From: Sediminibacterium sp964460235
GTDB taxonomy: Bacteria > Bacteroidota > Bacteroidia > Chitinophagales > Chitinophagaceae
NCBI GenBank assembly: GCA_964460235.1
Contig: CAYWPM010000004.1
Span: 186,001 to 250,000 of the forward strand
DNA: 64,000 bases
Direction: 5' to 3'
The notes below the pieces were generated by a model. It was not told the origin of the DNA. It saw only the letters and a program-made list of their open reading frames with translations, and made no database searches. This document shows positions 34,291 to 43,249 of this stretch, in pieces (position 1 is the first letter of the stretch; every line of letters begins with the position of its first letter). The position numbers and the translations under genes were made by a program.

Positions 34291-34734
34291 ATGAGTAAAC
34301 TTCATTTCACCACCAAGCATGCGAACGCGGCTACCGTACAGCACAACTGGTATGTGGTTGACGGTACTAATCAAACCGTAGGACGTATTGCATCGAGAAT
34401 CGCTTCTGTTCTTCGTGGTAAGAACAAGGCTTATTACACCCCGCACGTAGATTGCGGTGACTATGTGATCCTGATCAATGCAGAGAAAGTTGTTTTTACC
34501 GGCAACAAAGCTGAGCAGAAACAATACATCAACTTCTCAGGTTACCCAGGCGGTAAAAAAGAAGAAGCTGCTGAAGATCTGCTGAAACGCCGTCCGGAAG
34601 TGGTAATGGAAAGAGCTGTAAAAGGCATGCTTCCTAAAAACCGTCTGGGCCGTAAAATGGTCAAGAAGTTCTTTGTGTATGCAGGTTCTGCGCATCCGCA
34701 CACTGCACAACAGCCTAAAGAACTGAAATTCTAA
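34291..34734 (+). CDS. rplM: Ribosomal protein L13 (uL13)
   Basis: 147 residues with the typical NWYVVDGTNQTVGRIASRIASVLRGKNKA start region and RAVKGMLPKNRLGR signature. It is a large-subunit protein that assembles early. rpsI follows after 32 bases in the conserved pair. A hairpin in the short leader could be a feedback site. Confidence 0.98.
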   Translation: MSKLHFTTKHANAATVQHNWYVVDGTNQTVGRIASRIASVLRGKNKAYYTPHVDCGDYVILINAEKVVFTGNKAEQKQYINFSGYPGGKKEEAAEDLLKRRPEVVMERAVKGMLPKNRLGRKMVKKFFVYAGSAHPHTAQQPKELKF

Positions 34735-34766
34735 TCAACTTACACTAACAACTAATTCCAACATAA

Positions 34767-35156
34767 ATGGAAAAACAAAAAAATGCAGTTGGTCGCCGTA
34801 AAGAAGCCGTTACCCGCGTTTTCATCAGCAAGGGCGATGGTAAGATCACTGTGAACGACAAAGATTACAAAGCTTATTTTCCACTGGTTTATTTACAGAA
34901 CCAGGTAGAGGCTCCTCTGAAAACAGCTGATATGCTGGGTAAAGTGGACATCGTGATCAATGCACAGGGTGGTGGTCTGAAAGGTCAGGCCGAAGCAGCC
35001 AAGCTGGGTATTGCCCGCGCACTGCTCGAAGTGAACGCTGAATTCCGTCCGGCTCTGAAAGCTGCCGGCCAGCTGAAGCGTGACCCACGTGGTGTTGAAC
35101 GTAAGAAATTCGGTCATAAGAAAGCTCGTAGAAGCTACCAGTTCAGCAAACGTTAA
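34767..35156 (+). CDS. rpsI: Ribosomal protein S9 (uS9)
   Basis: 129 residues. GRRKEAVTRVFISKGDGKITVN opens the protein and the C-terminus ends in the basic tail GHKKARRSYQFSKR that reaches the P-site tRNA. It is co-transcribed with rplM. About 107 bases with an inverted repeat separate it from rpsB. Confidence 0.98.
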   Translation: MEKQKNAVGRRKEAVTRVFISKGDGKITVNDKDYKAYFPLVYLQNQVEAPLKTADMLGKVDIVINAQGGGLKGQAEAAKLGIARALLEVNAEFRPALKAAGQLKRDPRGVERKKFGHKKARRSYQFSKR

Positions 35157-35160
35157 TACA

Positions 35161-35230
35161 GGCTTTGGGCTCCGGGCCATGGGTTATCGGCTGTTTTTGC
35201 CCGAAGCTCACAGCTCATGGCTCGCAGCTT
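35161..35230. repeat. Degenerate inverted repeat before rpsB
   Basis: The arm at 35161-35190 (with GGGCTCCGGGCCATGGG) faces the arm at 35201-35230 made of AGCTCACAGCTCATGG-type words, around a T-rich loop. Pairing is imperfect. It may be the terminator of rplM-rpsI or an attenuator before rpsB. Confidence 0.6.
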
Positions 35231-35263
35231 AAACAATTTCAAATCATTACAACAATCATACAA

Positions 35264-36157
35264 ATGGAAAATAACACTTCATTACAACAACAACTGCTGG
35301 AGGCCGGTGTACACTTTGGTCACCTGAAAAAGAAGTGGAATCCAAAGATGTTGCCTTACATCTTTGCTGAGAAAAAAGGTATCCACATCATCGACCTGAA
35401 CAAAACCGTTGATCACCTGCAGGAATCTGCAGCTGCTATCAAGCAGATCGCGAAAAGCGGTAAGAAGATCATGTTCGTGGCTACCAAGAAGCAGGCAAAA
35501 GAGATCGTTAGCGAATGCGCTAAACGTGTAAACATGCCTTTCGCCACTGAGCGTTGGTTAGGTGGTATGCTCACCAACTTCAACACCGTTCGTAAGAGCG
35601 TGAAGAAGATGCAGAGCATTGAGAAAATGCTGAGCGATGGCAGTGCGGAGAGCCTGACCAAAAAAGAACGTCTTACCCTGAGCCGCGATAAGGATAAAAT
35701 GGAGAAAGTACTGGGTGGTATCGCCCAGCTGGGTCGCCTGCCGGCCGCTCTGTTCCTGGTGGATATCGGTCATGAGCATATTGCTTTGTCCGAAGCCAAG
35801 CGTCTGGGCATCACCACTTTTGGTATGGTTGACACCAATTGCGATCCTAATAAAGTTGATTTTGCTATTCCTGCAAATGATGATGCAACCAAATCTATTG
35901 CCATCATCACCAACTATATCGTAGCTGCCATCGCTGAAGGTCTGGCTGAGCGCCAGGCGTCTAAAGATGAAGAAGAGTCTGACGATAGCAACAACGAAAA
36001 CGAAGCAAAAGCCCGTCGCCTGGAAGCTGAAGCACAAGCTGAAGCTGCCCGTGGTGGCCGCTCACGTGCTGCCGGTGCTGCCGGTGGTCCGGGTGGTGCA
36101 CCTAAGCGCCGCGTTCCCAGCAACCGTCGCCCCGCAGGTGGTGGTGCAGGTAAATAA
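35264..36157 (+). CDS. rpsB: Ribosomal protein S2 (uS2) with long C-terminal tail
   Basis: 297 residues from ATG 35264 (MENNTSLQQQLLEAGVHFGH); the frame from 35165 runs through the repeat. The S2 core is normal (HFGHLKKKWNPKM, RWLGGMLTNFNT, AVALFLVDIGHEHIALSEA-like). The last 60 or so residues are an added tail: an acidic part (DEEESDDSNNENE), an Ala/Glu helix and a Gly/Arg/Pro-rich end. rpsB-tsf is the usual pair. Confidence 0.97.
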   Translation: MENNTSLQQQLLEAGVHFGHLKKKWNPKMLPYIFAEKKGIHIIDLNKTVDHLQESAAAIKQIAKSGKKIMFVATKKQAKEIVSECAKRVNMPFATERWLGGMLTNFNTVRKSVKKMQSIEKMLSDGSAESLTKKERLTLSRDKDKMEKVLGGIAQLGRLPAALFLVDIGHEHIALSEAKRLGITTFGMVDTNCDPNKVDFAIPANDDATKSIAIITNYIVAAIAEGLAERQASKDEEESDDSNNENEAKARRLEAEAQAEAARGGRSRAAGAAGGPGGAPKRRVPSNRRPAGGGAGK

Positions 36158-36191
36158 GCCTCTGCTGCAAGTACTATTTGATTAATGATCG

Positions 36192-36233
36192 GTAATTAAG
36201 AATGGATACTGAAACAGTATGATTCTTAATTAC
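36192..36233. repeat. Strong hairpin between rpsB and tsf
   Basis: GTAATTAAGAAT (36192-36203) pairs perfectly with ATTCTTAATTAC (36222-36233), and inside it ATACT (36206-36210) pairs with AGTAT (36216-36220). More TTAATT words follow to about 36267. It may act as an attenuator or processing site. Confidence 0.7.
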
Positions 36234-36275
36234 TGATTGTTAATTGCGAATTCTTAATCTTTAATTACTCATATA

Positions 36276-37112
36276 ATGTCTACAGTAACTATAACCGCCC
36301 AGGATATTAATAAACTGCGCCAGACAACCGGAGCTGGTATGATGGATTGCAGAAAAGCACTGACCGAGGCCAATGGCGATTTTGAAGCAGCTATTGACTG
36401 GTTACGTAAGCAGGGACAGAAAGTGGCTGCCAAGCGTAGCGACCGTGAAGCAAAAGAGGGTGTCATTATTGCTAAAACCTCGGCTGATCATAAAGTAGGT
36501 TTTGTGGTATGCATCAGCTGTGAAACCGATTTCGTTTCTAAGAACGCTGATTTCGTTGCCTTTGCACAGAGTATTGCGGATGCAGCCGTTGCCAACAACG
36601 TAAAATCTACCGAAGAACTGAATGAGGTGGTGATCAATGGTGCCAAAGTGGTTGACATGATCAACGATAAACTGGCTGCCATCGGTGAGAAGATCGGTAT
36701 TGCAAAATTCGAAAGGATCGAAGCTCCTTATGTAGCTTCTTATATCCACGGTGCATACCGTATGGGTGTATTGGTTGGCCTGTCTGCCGAAGCTGTTGAA
36801 GCCGGTAAAGACGTGGCCATGCAGATCGCAGCCATGAACCCACTGGCAGTAGATGCCAACAGCATTCCTGCTGAAGTGGTGGAAAGGGAGAGAGCCATCG
36901 TGGTGGATACCATGAAGGCCGATCCGAAAATGGCCGGTAAACCTGAAGATATGATCGCTAAGATCGCTGAAGGTAAACTGAACGCTTTCTTCAAAGAGAA
37001 CACCCTGCTGGCACAACCTTTTGTGAAAGATGCGGGTATCTCCGTAGAAGCTTACCTGAAATCTGCAGGTGATGTGAAAGTATCTGAATTCAAGCGTGTA
37101 GCGCTGGGATAA
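36276..37112 (+). CDS. tsf: Translation elongation factor Ts
   Basis: 278 residues. The N-terminal UBA-like part (ITAQDINKLRQTTGAGMMDCRKALTEANGDFEAAIDWLRKQG) and the core TDFVSKNADFVAFAQ motif are clear. EF-Ts exchanges GDP for GTP on EF-Tu. It ends in a strong terminator. Confidence 0.98.
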   Translation: MSTVTITAQDINKLRQTTGAGMMDCRKALTEANGDFEAAIDWLRKQGQKVAAKRSDREAKEGVIIAKTSADHKVGFVVCISCETDFVSKNADFVAFAQSIADAAVANNVKSTEELNEVVINGAKVVDMINDKLAAIGEKIGIAKFERIEAPYVASYIHGAYRMGVLVGLSAEAVEAGKDVAMQIAAMNPLAVDANSIPAEVVERERAIVVDTMKADPKMAGKPEDMIAKIAEGKLNAFFKENTLLAQPFVKDAGISVEAYLKSAGDVKVSEFKRVALG

Positions 37113-37133
37113 TTCCCGGTTAACTGAATAGAG

Positions 37134-37165
37134 AAAAGGGAGTGCCATGCACTCCCTTTTTGTTT
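37134..37165 (+). terminator. Intrinsic terminator of the rpsB-tsf operon
   Basis: AAAAGGGAGTGC (37134-37145) pairs perfectly with GCACTCCCTTTT (37149-37160) around a 3-base loop, then T-rich sequence. Confidence 0.92.
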
Positions 37166-37335
37166 GGGCTATTCTATCGGCCGGCCAGGGCTTATTTACG
37201 AACTGGTTCGTGTTGTTTGGGGCAGTGGCTGCACTTCCTGAATATTAGGGGGGAGTCTTCTTCGGGGCGGCCCTGTTTTTTCCTTTTGGCAACTCATCGA
37301 AAAATCAGGTTATTTGCATACAAATCAACTACCCC

Positions 37336-38052
37336 ATGCTTCCTAAGTTCAAACGCATCCTTCTCAAATTATCCGGTGAAGCTTTACTGGGCGATCAGCG
37401 TAATGGAGATCCCTTTAACCCCAAGATCATTGAACAATACGCACATGATATCAAACTGGTGACAGAACTGGGCGTACAGGTGGCCATTGTGATCGGCGGA
37501 GGTAATATTTACCGGGGAATGAATGAGGCCGATAGCGGTATTGAGCGGGCCCATGGCGATTATATGGGCATGCTGGCCACTGTGATCAATGCCATGGCCA
37601 TGCAGGCCATGCTGGAGAAGATCGGAGTGTACACACGTTTGCAGAGTGCGATCAATATGGAGCAGGTGGCTGAACCCTATATCCGCCGGAAAGCCCTTCG
37701 TCACCTCGAGAAAGGACGGGTGGTGATCTTTGGTGCGGGTACGGGAAACCCTTATTTCACTACCGATACTGCCGGCTCTCTGCGTGCCATTGAAATGAAA
37801 GCCGATGTGATCCTCAAAGGCACCCGCGTGGACGGTGTGTACACTGCGGATCCTGAAAAAGACCCTACCGCGGTAAAATATGAAAAGATCAGCTTCCAGG
37901 ATTGTATCAACAAGAACCTGAAAGTGATGGATATGACGGCATTCACGCTTTGCATGGAAAACAAACTGCCCATTATTGTGTTCGATATGAACAGGCCCGG
38001 CAATCTGTTGCAGGTGGTGGAAGGTGCCAATGTAGGCACCCTGGTAAGCTGA
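37336..38052 (+). CDS. pyrH: Uridylate kinase
   Basis: 238 residues of the amino-acid-kinase fold. LKLSGEALLG at the start, IVIGGGNIYRG near residue 53, GAGTGNPYFTTDTAG near 135 and VDGVYTADPEKDPTA near 165 are family marks. It makes UDP from UMP. It has its own upstream region after the tsf terminator; frr, often next, is absent and a TolC-like gene follows. Confidence 0.97.
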   Translation: MLPKFKRILLKLSGEALLGDQRNGDPFNPKIIEQYAHDIKLVTELGVQVAIVIGGGNIYRGMNEADSGIERAHGDYMGMLATVINAMAMQAMLEKIGVYTRLQSAINMEQVAEPYIRRKALRHLEKGRVVIFGAGTGNPYFTTDTAGSLRAIEMKADVILKGTRVDGVYTADPEKDPTAVKYEKISFQDCINKNLKVMDMTAFTLCMENKLPIIVFDMNRPGNLLQVVEGANVGTLVS

Positions 38053-38111
38053 TTCACCCGTTCATATAAATTTTTAGACGGGATATAACGGTGTTGATAA
38101 TTTCACTACAC

Positions 38112-39413
38112 ATGAAAAAAATTGCGGTTCTCCTCTTTCTGACCTCCGGCATCACAGGTTTTGCCCAGCAGAAATTAAGCCTTACCGATGCCATCAATAC
38201 TGCATTGCAAAACAGTTATGATATTCAGCTGGCTAAAAACAGTGTTGAGATCAGCAGTATCAATAACCATATTGGAGTAGCCGGCGGTTTGCCGGTAGTG
38301 AATGCGACCGGTAACGACAATGAGCAGGTGACCAGCATCAACCAGAAATTCGCCGACCCTGCCCGTGATACCAAACGTGATAATGTAAGCTCCAACAACC
38401 TTACCGTGGGCCTGACCGGCAGTTTCCTGCTGTTCAACGGCTACCGGGTGGTGTCTACCAAAAAAAGACTGGAGGAACTGCAGCAGCAGAACCAGCAATT
38501 GCTGAGTGTACAGATACAGAATACCATTGCAGCGGTAACTACCAAGTATTTTGATGTTGTCCGGCAGCAGAGTTACCTGAAAACCATCGCACAGTCGATA
38601 GAAGTGTCTAAAAAGAGGCTGGAGATCTTACAGGTGCGTAAAGAAGTGGGTATGTCGAACAATGCCGATATCTTCCAGGCGCAGCTCGACCTGAATGCAC
38701 TGGTGCAATCGCAGCAGGCACAGGAGCTGGTGATCGACCAGGCCAAAACAGATCTTCTGAACCTGATTTTTCTGAAACCGGATACCAGGATCCTGATCAG
38801 TGATACCATTGTTGTTGACAGGAAAGTGAATATCGACAGCGTACGCAGCAGCCTGGCAAAAAATCCATTACTTGCTGCGGCCGATAGGCAGATACGCATC
38901 AACGAACTGCTGGAGAAAGAGACCGCCGCTTTGCGTTACCCTACCATCCGTGCCAATGCTGGTTATAACCTTACCAGCAGTAAAAGTGCGGCAGGTTTTA
39001 GTTTGCTGAACCAGAGTTATGGTCCTTTCATCGGTATCAACGTGGCCATCCCCATTTATAACGGCAGCATCAGTAAAAAGCAACAGCAGGTGGCGGCGAT
39101 CAATACCCGTAATGCTACCATCCAGCGAGACAATATCCTTCTGGATAACGAAACCGGCATGATACGCACTTACCAGGCTTACACCAATTCGTTGACGCAG
39201 CTGGAGACGGCTTTAAAGAACTATGCCTTATCAACACAGCTGCTCGACCTGATTCTGCAGAAGTTCCAGCTGGGTCAGGCAACGATCATTGATGTAAAAC
39301 AGGCGCAACAGAGCTTTGAGAACGAAGGCTACCGGCTGGTAAACCTGAATTATGCTGCTAAAGTGGCCGAAATTGAACTGAAACGCCTGGCCAGCCAGTT
39401 GGCCTTGCCATAA
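38112..39413 (+). CDS. TolC-family outer-membrane protein
   Basis: 433 residues with a signal peptide (MKKIAVLLFLTSGITGFAQ) and two OEP repeats of long helices and short beta strands, with the LTDAINTALQNSYDIQLAKN opening typical of the family. It forms the outer-membrane channel of an efflux or type I export system. No pump subunits are next to it, so it may serve a distant partner. The start is ATG 38112 rather than the frame start at 38091. Confidence 0.9.
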   Translation: MKKIAVLLFLTSGITGFAQQKLSLTDAINTALQNSYDIQLAKNSVEISSINNHIGVAGGLPVVNATGNDNEQVTSINQKFADPARDTKRDNVSSNNLTVGLTGSFLLFNGYRVVSTKKRLEELQQQNQQLLSVQIQNTIAAVTTKYFDVVRQQSYLKTIAQSIEVSKKRLEILQVRKEVGMSNNADIFQAQLDLNALVQSQQAQELVIDQAKTDLLNLIFLKPDTRILISDTIVVDRKVNIDSVRSSLAKNPLLAAADRQIRINELLEKETAALRYPTIRANAGYNLTSSKSAAGFSLLNQSYGPFIGINVAIPIYNGSISKKQQQVAAINTRNATIQRDNILLDNETGMIRTYQAYTNSLTQLETALKNYALSTQLLDLILQKFQLGQATIIDVKQAQQSFENEGYRLVNLNYAAKVAEIELKRLASQLALP

Positions 39414-39663
39414 TTCCCCCTTTTATTGTACTGAGAAGTGACCGTGGTATGATTTGTGCTGCGCTATCTTCATTTTGAGTTGTACCGTCTCTGCCTGAAA
39501 TAACAGACAAGGCCTTTCTGCTTGTTCTATGTGGTAAGCAGGATTGATCAGAATGGGTAGTGATCGTGAAGTGATCATGTGGTGATCTGGGTATATTGTA
39601 TAGAACTTGAATGCTGTTTGGATTCATTGTCATAAACCTGCACACTTACAATTCTGCTCATTT

Positions 39664-42060
39664 ATGAAATATAAACCGGGGTTAACCATTCTCAGCCTGA
39701 TCATGTTTGTACAGGCGTTCCCACAGTTGCAAAACCTGGATTCATTGCTGGGTGAATACCGCCAGAAAGCTCCTCAGGAAAAGATCCAGATTCATTTTGA
39801 TAACAGCCGGTACCTTCCCGGACAGACCATCTGGTACAAGGCCTATCTGCTAAAGGGAGATGAACCTTCTGATCTCAGTAAGAACCTGTACCTGGATTGG
39901 TTCGATGCCAATGGGAAACTGCTGAGCCGCAGCATTGCCCCGGTGGCCAATGCGGTGTCGTTTGGGAATTATACCGTGCCCGAAACATTCAAGGGCAGCC
40001 ATTTGCAGGTGTTGGCGTATACCCGCTGGATGCTGAATTTTGATTCGGCTTTCTTATTCCGCCAGACAATCCCCGTTACGAATACCTTGTTGCCTGCATC
40101 AGCTACGGGTGCCATGATCCCGGTAACCACGCTGCAGTTCTTTCCGGAAGGTGGTGACCTGGTTGAGGATATTCCCTCTGTACTCGCATTTAAAGCCATC
40201 AATTCCGAAGGAATGCCTGTTGCTGTCACCGGTACCATCTATAACAGAAGCAAACAGCCGGTAAGTTCTTTTGCCACCAGGCATAATGGGATGGGTAAGA
40301 TTTCCTTCACAGCCCTACCCGGTGAAATCTATACGGCAGAGTGGACGGATCCCCAGGGAAACGTACGGACAACGGCATTGCCAACGCCCAAGAATTCTGG
40401 TGTGGTCATTACCTTGAGTGAGGCAGCTGATAATCGGTTCTTCAGCATCCAGAGAAAGCCAGATCCGGAAGAACGTTTTAAAAAGGTAAGTGTAGTGGCT
40501 ACACTGAATGAACAGTTGTTATTCAGGGCCAATGCCAATCTTAGCGATAAAACAAAGATCACGGCCAGCATGCCGGTGTCGGATTTTCCCTCGGGCGTTA
40601 TACGCTTGACGGTGTTCGATATGAACCGACAGCCCGTTGCTGAACGGATCTTTTTTGTGAACAACGAAGAGTACAGGGTCATACCCGAACTCATCACAGA
40701 CACGCTGAATCTTGAGAAGCGGGGGAAAAATGTATACCATCTCAGTATGCCCGATACCATACCCGCTAGCCTTTCCGTATCTGTTACGGATGGCCAGGAT
40801 CTGTATGATACTTCAAGGAACATCTTTTCTCAATTCCTCTTGTCATCTGAGATAAAGGGGTATGTGCACCAGCCCGCCTATTATTTCTCTTCTAATAAGG
40901 ATACCGTGCTGCAGGATCTTGACCTGGTAATGCTTACCAACGGCTGGCGACGGTTTGCCTGGGAGAATGTACTGGCCGGTACCGCACCGTTGTTTCGCTA
41001 TCCGCGTGATACCGGATACCTTTCCATTGCCGGCAAGATCGATAACCTGAGTGATGCCAGGATCAAAAGAGCGGAAACGCTGAACCTGGTACTGATGGCA
41101 AAGGACTCCACCAAACAATTCATCTTTACACCACTCCGGCCTGATGGCAGTTTCCGTGAGGACGACCTGGTATTGTTTGATACGACCAAAGTGTTCTACC
41201 AGCTGAACAAGACCTTCATACCTGCCAGAAGCCGTGTGAACATACGTAATACCTTTTTACCATTCGATTCCTTACGGACGATACGATCGCTGCAGAAATA
41301 TTTACCGGATACCACGGGTATGGCACGGATCAAAGCTATCTTGGCGGAACAGAAAAGGGTAGAGGAACTGATGAAACAGGCTTCCCTGAAAGAAGTGATC
41401 GTGAGGACCAAAGTTAAGACCCGCCTGCAGGAGATGGATGAAAAGTATACCCGAAACGGGTTGTTCCAGGGTGGACAGTCGCGCGATTTCAATATCGTAG
41501 ATGATCAGACTGCTTTTGCATCACCTTCTGCTTTTGCTTACCTGCAATCGCGGGTGGCCGGCCTTCAGATCAATGATGCGTATTCAACAAATCCATCTGC
41601 GACCTGGAGAAGGCAGTCAGTATCTTATTTCCTTGATGAAATGCCTACGGATGCATCTATACTGGCCAGTGTTCCCATGTCCAATATTGCCTACATCAAA
41701 GTATTCGACCCGCCATTTTTTGGCGCTATCGGTGGTGGGGCAGGTGGTGCTATTGCCGTTTATACGCGCAAAGGAGATGATACCAAAACCATGTTTGTAG
41801 GTATGGATTATACGCTACTCCCGGGGTATACACCCATCAGGGAGTTTTATGCGCCCAACTACGCAGAGAAACAGATCAACTTCACCCAGACCGATCTGCG
41901 CAGGACCCTGCACTGGATCCCCAACCTGTTGTATGACGGGAAAGGGAAACCGCTGACATTCTCATTCTATAATAACGACATCAGTAAGAACCTGCAAATA
42001 GTGGTGCAGGGTATCACGCAGGAAGGTAAATTGATTTATCTCAGTAAATTGCTGCAATAA
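39664..42060 (+). CDS. MG2-like and TonB-plug domain protein without a barrel
   Basis: 798 residues. After a signal peptide (MKYKPGLTILSLIMFVQAFP) there is an MG2/macroglobulin-like region (QIHFDNSRYLPGQTIWYKAYLLKG near 35-60), several beta domains, and near residues 610-700 a TonB-dependent-receptor plug-like segment (SAFAYLQSRVAGLQIN, FLDEMPTDASILASVPMSNIAYIKVFD and the Gly-rich GGGAGGAIAVYTRKG). No 22-strand barrel follows; about 100 residues end the protein. It is likely on the cell surface or in the periplasm; function unknown. Confidence 0.8.
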   Translation: MKYKPGLTILSLIMFVQAFPQLQNLDSLLGEYRQKAPQEKIQIHFDNSRYLPGQTIWYKAYLLKGDEPSDLSKNLYLDWFDANGKLLSRSIAPVANAVSFGNYTVPETFKGSHLQVLAYTRWMLNFDSAFLFRQTIPVTNTLLPASATGAMIPVTTLQFFPEGGDLVEDIPSVLAFKAINSEGMPVAVTGTIYNRSKQPVSSFATRHNGMGKISFTALPGEIYTAEWTDPQGNVRTTALPTPKNSGVVITLSEAADNRFFSIQRKPDPEERFKKVSVVATLNEQLLFRANANLSDKTKITASMPVSDFPSGVIRLTVFDMNRQPVAERIFFVNNEEYRVIPELITDTLNLEKRGKNVYHLSMPDTIPASLSVSVTDGQDLYDTSRNIFSQFLLSSEIKGYVHQPAYYFSSNKDTVLQDLDLVMLTNGWRRFAWENVLAGTAPLFRYPRDTGYLSIAGKIDNLSDARIKRAETLNLVLMAKDSTKQFIFTPLRPDGSFREDDLVLFDTTKVFYQLNKTFIPARSRVNIRNTFLPFDSLRTIRSLQKYLPDTTGMARIKAILAEQKRVEELMKQASLKEVIVRTKVKTRLQEMDEKYTRNGLFQGGQSRDFNIVDDQTAFASPSAFAYLQSRVAGLQINDAYSTNPSATWRRQSVSYFLDEMPTDASILASVPMSNIAYIKVFDPPFFGAIGGGAGGAIAVYTRKGDDTKTMFVGMDYTLLPGYTPIREFYAPNYAEKQINFTQTDLRRTLHWIPNLLYDGKGKPLTFSFYNNDISKNLQIVVQGITQEGKLIYLSKLLQ

Positions 42061-42070
42061 TTCTGTGTTC

Positions 42071-43222
42071 ATGACCCCGATGATTCAATCCAAACTGCCA
42101 ACGGTAGGTACTACCATTTTTACTGTGATGAGCCAGCTGGCCACCGAACTGGGAGCCGTAAACCTGGGCCAGGGTTTTCCCGATTTCCCGATGAGTGAGG
42201 AACTGACTTCGCTGGTAGATGCTGCCATGAAGAATGGCTTGAATCAATATACGCATATGAATGGCCTGCCGTTGCTGCGTCAGCGACTGGCAGAAAAAGC
42301 CGGGGATCTGTATGGAGCGGCGGTCGATCCTGAAACACAGATCACCGTAACGCCAGGTGGTACCTATGCCATTTATACTGCCCTGACCACCGTACTGCGC
42401 CCGGGTGATGAAGTGATCGTTTTTGAACCCGCCTATGATAGTTACATACCCAATATTGAGATCAATGGCGGTGTGCCTGTATTGATCCCGCTTCAATTTC
42501 CTGATTACTCTATTCCGTGGGATGAAGTGCGTGCCCGGATAACCGCCCGTACGCGCATGATCATGATCAATACCCCCCATAATCCCACGGGCAGTGTATT
42601 ATCAGCGCAAGACATTGCTGAGTTGAGAAGTATTGTACAAGATACCGGTATACTCATTCTCAGTGATGAAGTATATGAGCACCTGATCTTCGATGGCATC
42701 GCCCACCAGAGCATGTTGCGTTACCCCGACCTGCTGGAGCGGAGTTTTGTTTGTTATTCTTTTGGCAAGACCTATCATTGTACAGGATGGAAGCTGGGGT
42801 ACTGTATCAGTTCACCCTCGCTGATGAAGGAATTCCGGAAAGTACACCAGTTCAACTGCTTTTCATGTGATACTCCGAAACAGGTGGCTATTGCCGAATA
42901 CATCAGTAACAAAGAGGCCTATCTGGGCCTGCCTGCTTTCCTGCAGCAGAAACGTGATTTCTTCCGTGAGCTGATGAAAGCCACCCCCTTCCGGTGTATC
43001 CCTTCGCACGGCAGTTATTTTGAGTGTTACAGTTATGGTCATTTCAGCCAGGAAACTGATAAGGACCTTGCTGTCCGCCTGACCCGGGAATACGGTATCG
43101 CCACCATTCCCATGTCTGCTTTCTATAAACATGGAGAAGATAATAAAGTGTTGCGTTTCTGTTTTGCCAAAAAGGAAGAAACATTGAAAAAGGCAGTTGA
43201 GAAACTCTCGGGTTTACATTAA
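42071..43222 (+). CDS. Class I/II PLP aminotransferase, methionine aminotransferase-like
   Basis: 383 residues. GQGFPDFPMSEEL, NTPHNPTGS, LSDEVYEHLIFDG and the PLP lysine in YSFGKTYHCTGWKLGY match the KAT/YbdL-type branch, which prefers methionine, phenylalanine or kynurenine. The cofactor lysine is the K of SFGKTYH. Start ATG 42071; GTG 42065 and ATG 42080 are alternatives. It lies just after the MG2/plug gene. Confidence 0.9.
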   Translation: MTPMIQSKLPTVGTTIFTVMSQLATELGAVNLGQGFPDFPMSEELTSLVDAAMKNGLNQYTHMNGLPLLRQRLAEKAGDLYGAAVDPETQITVTPGGTYAIYTALTTVLRPGDEVIVFEPAYDSYIPNIEINGGVPVLIPLQFPDYSIPWDEVRARITARTRMIMINTPHNPTGSVLSAQDIAELRSIVQDTGILILSDEVYEHLIFDGIAHQSMLRYPDLLERSFVCYSFGKTYHCTGWKLGYCISSPSLMKEFRKVHQFNCFSCDTPKQVAIAEYISNKEAYLGLPAFLQQKRDFFRELMKATPFRCIPSHGSYFECYSYGHFSQETDKDLAVRLTREYGIATIPMSAFYKHGEDNKVLRFCFAKKEETLKKAVEKLSGLH

Positions 43223-43249
43223 TTCCATATACTACATAACGCCGCGCTC

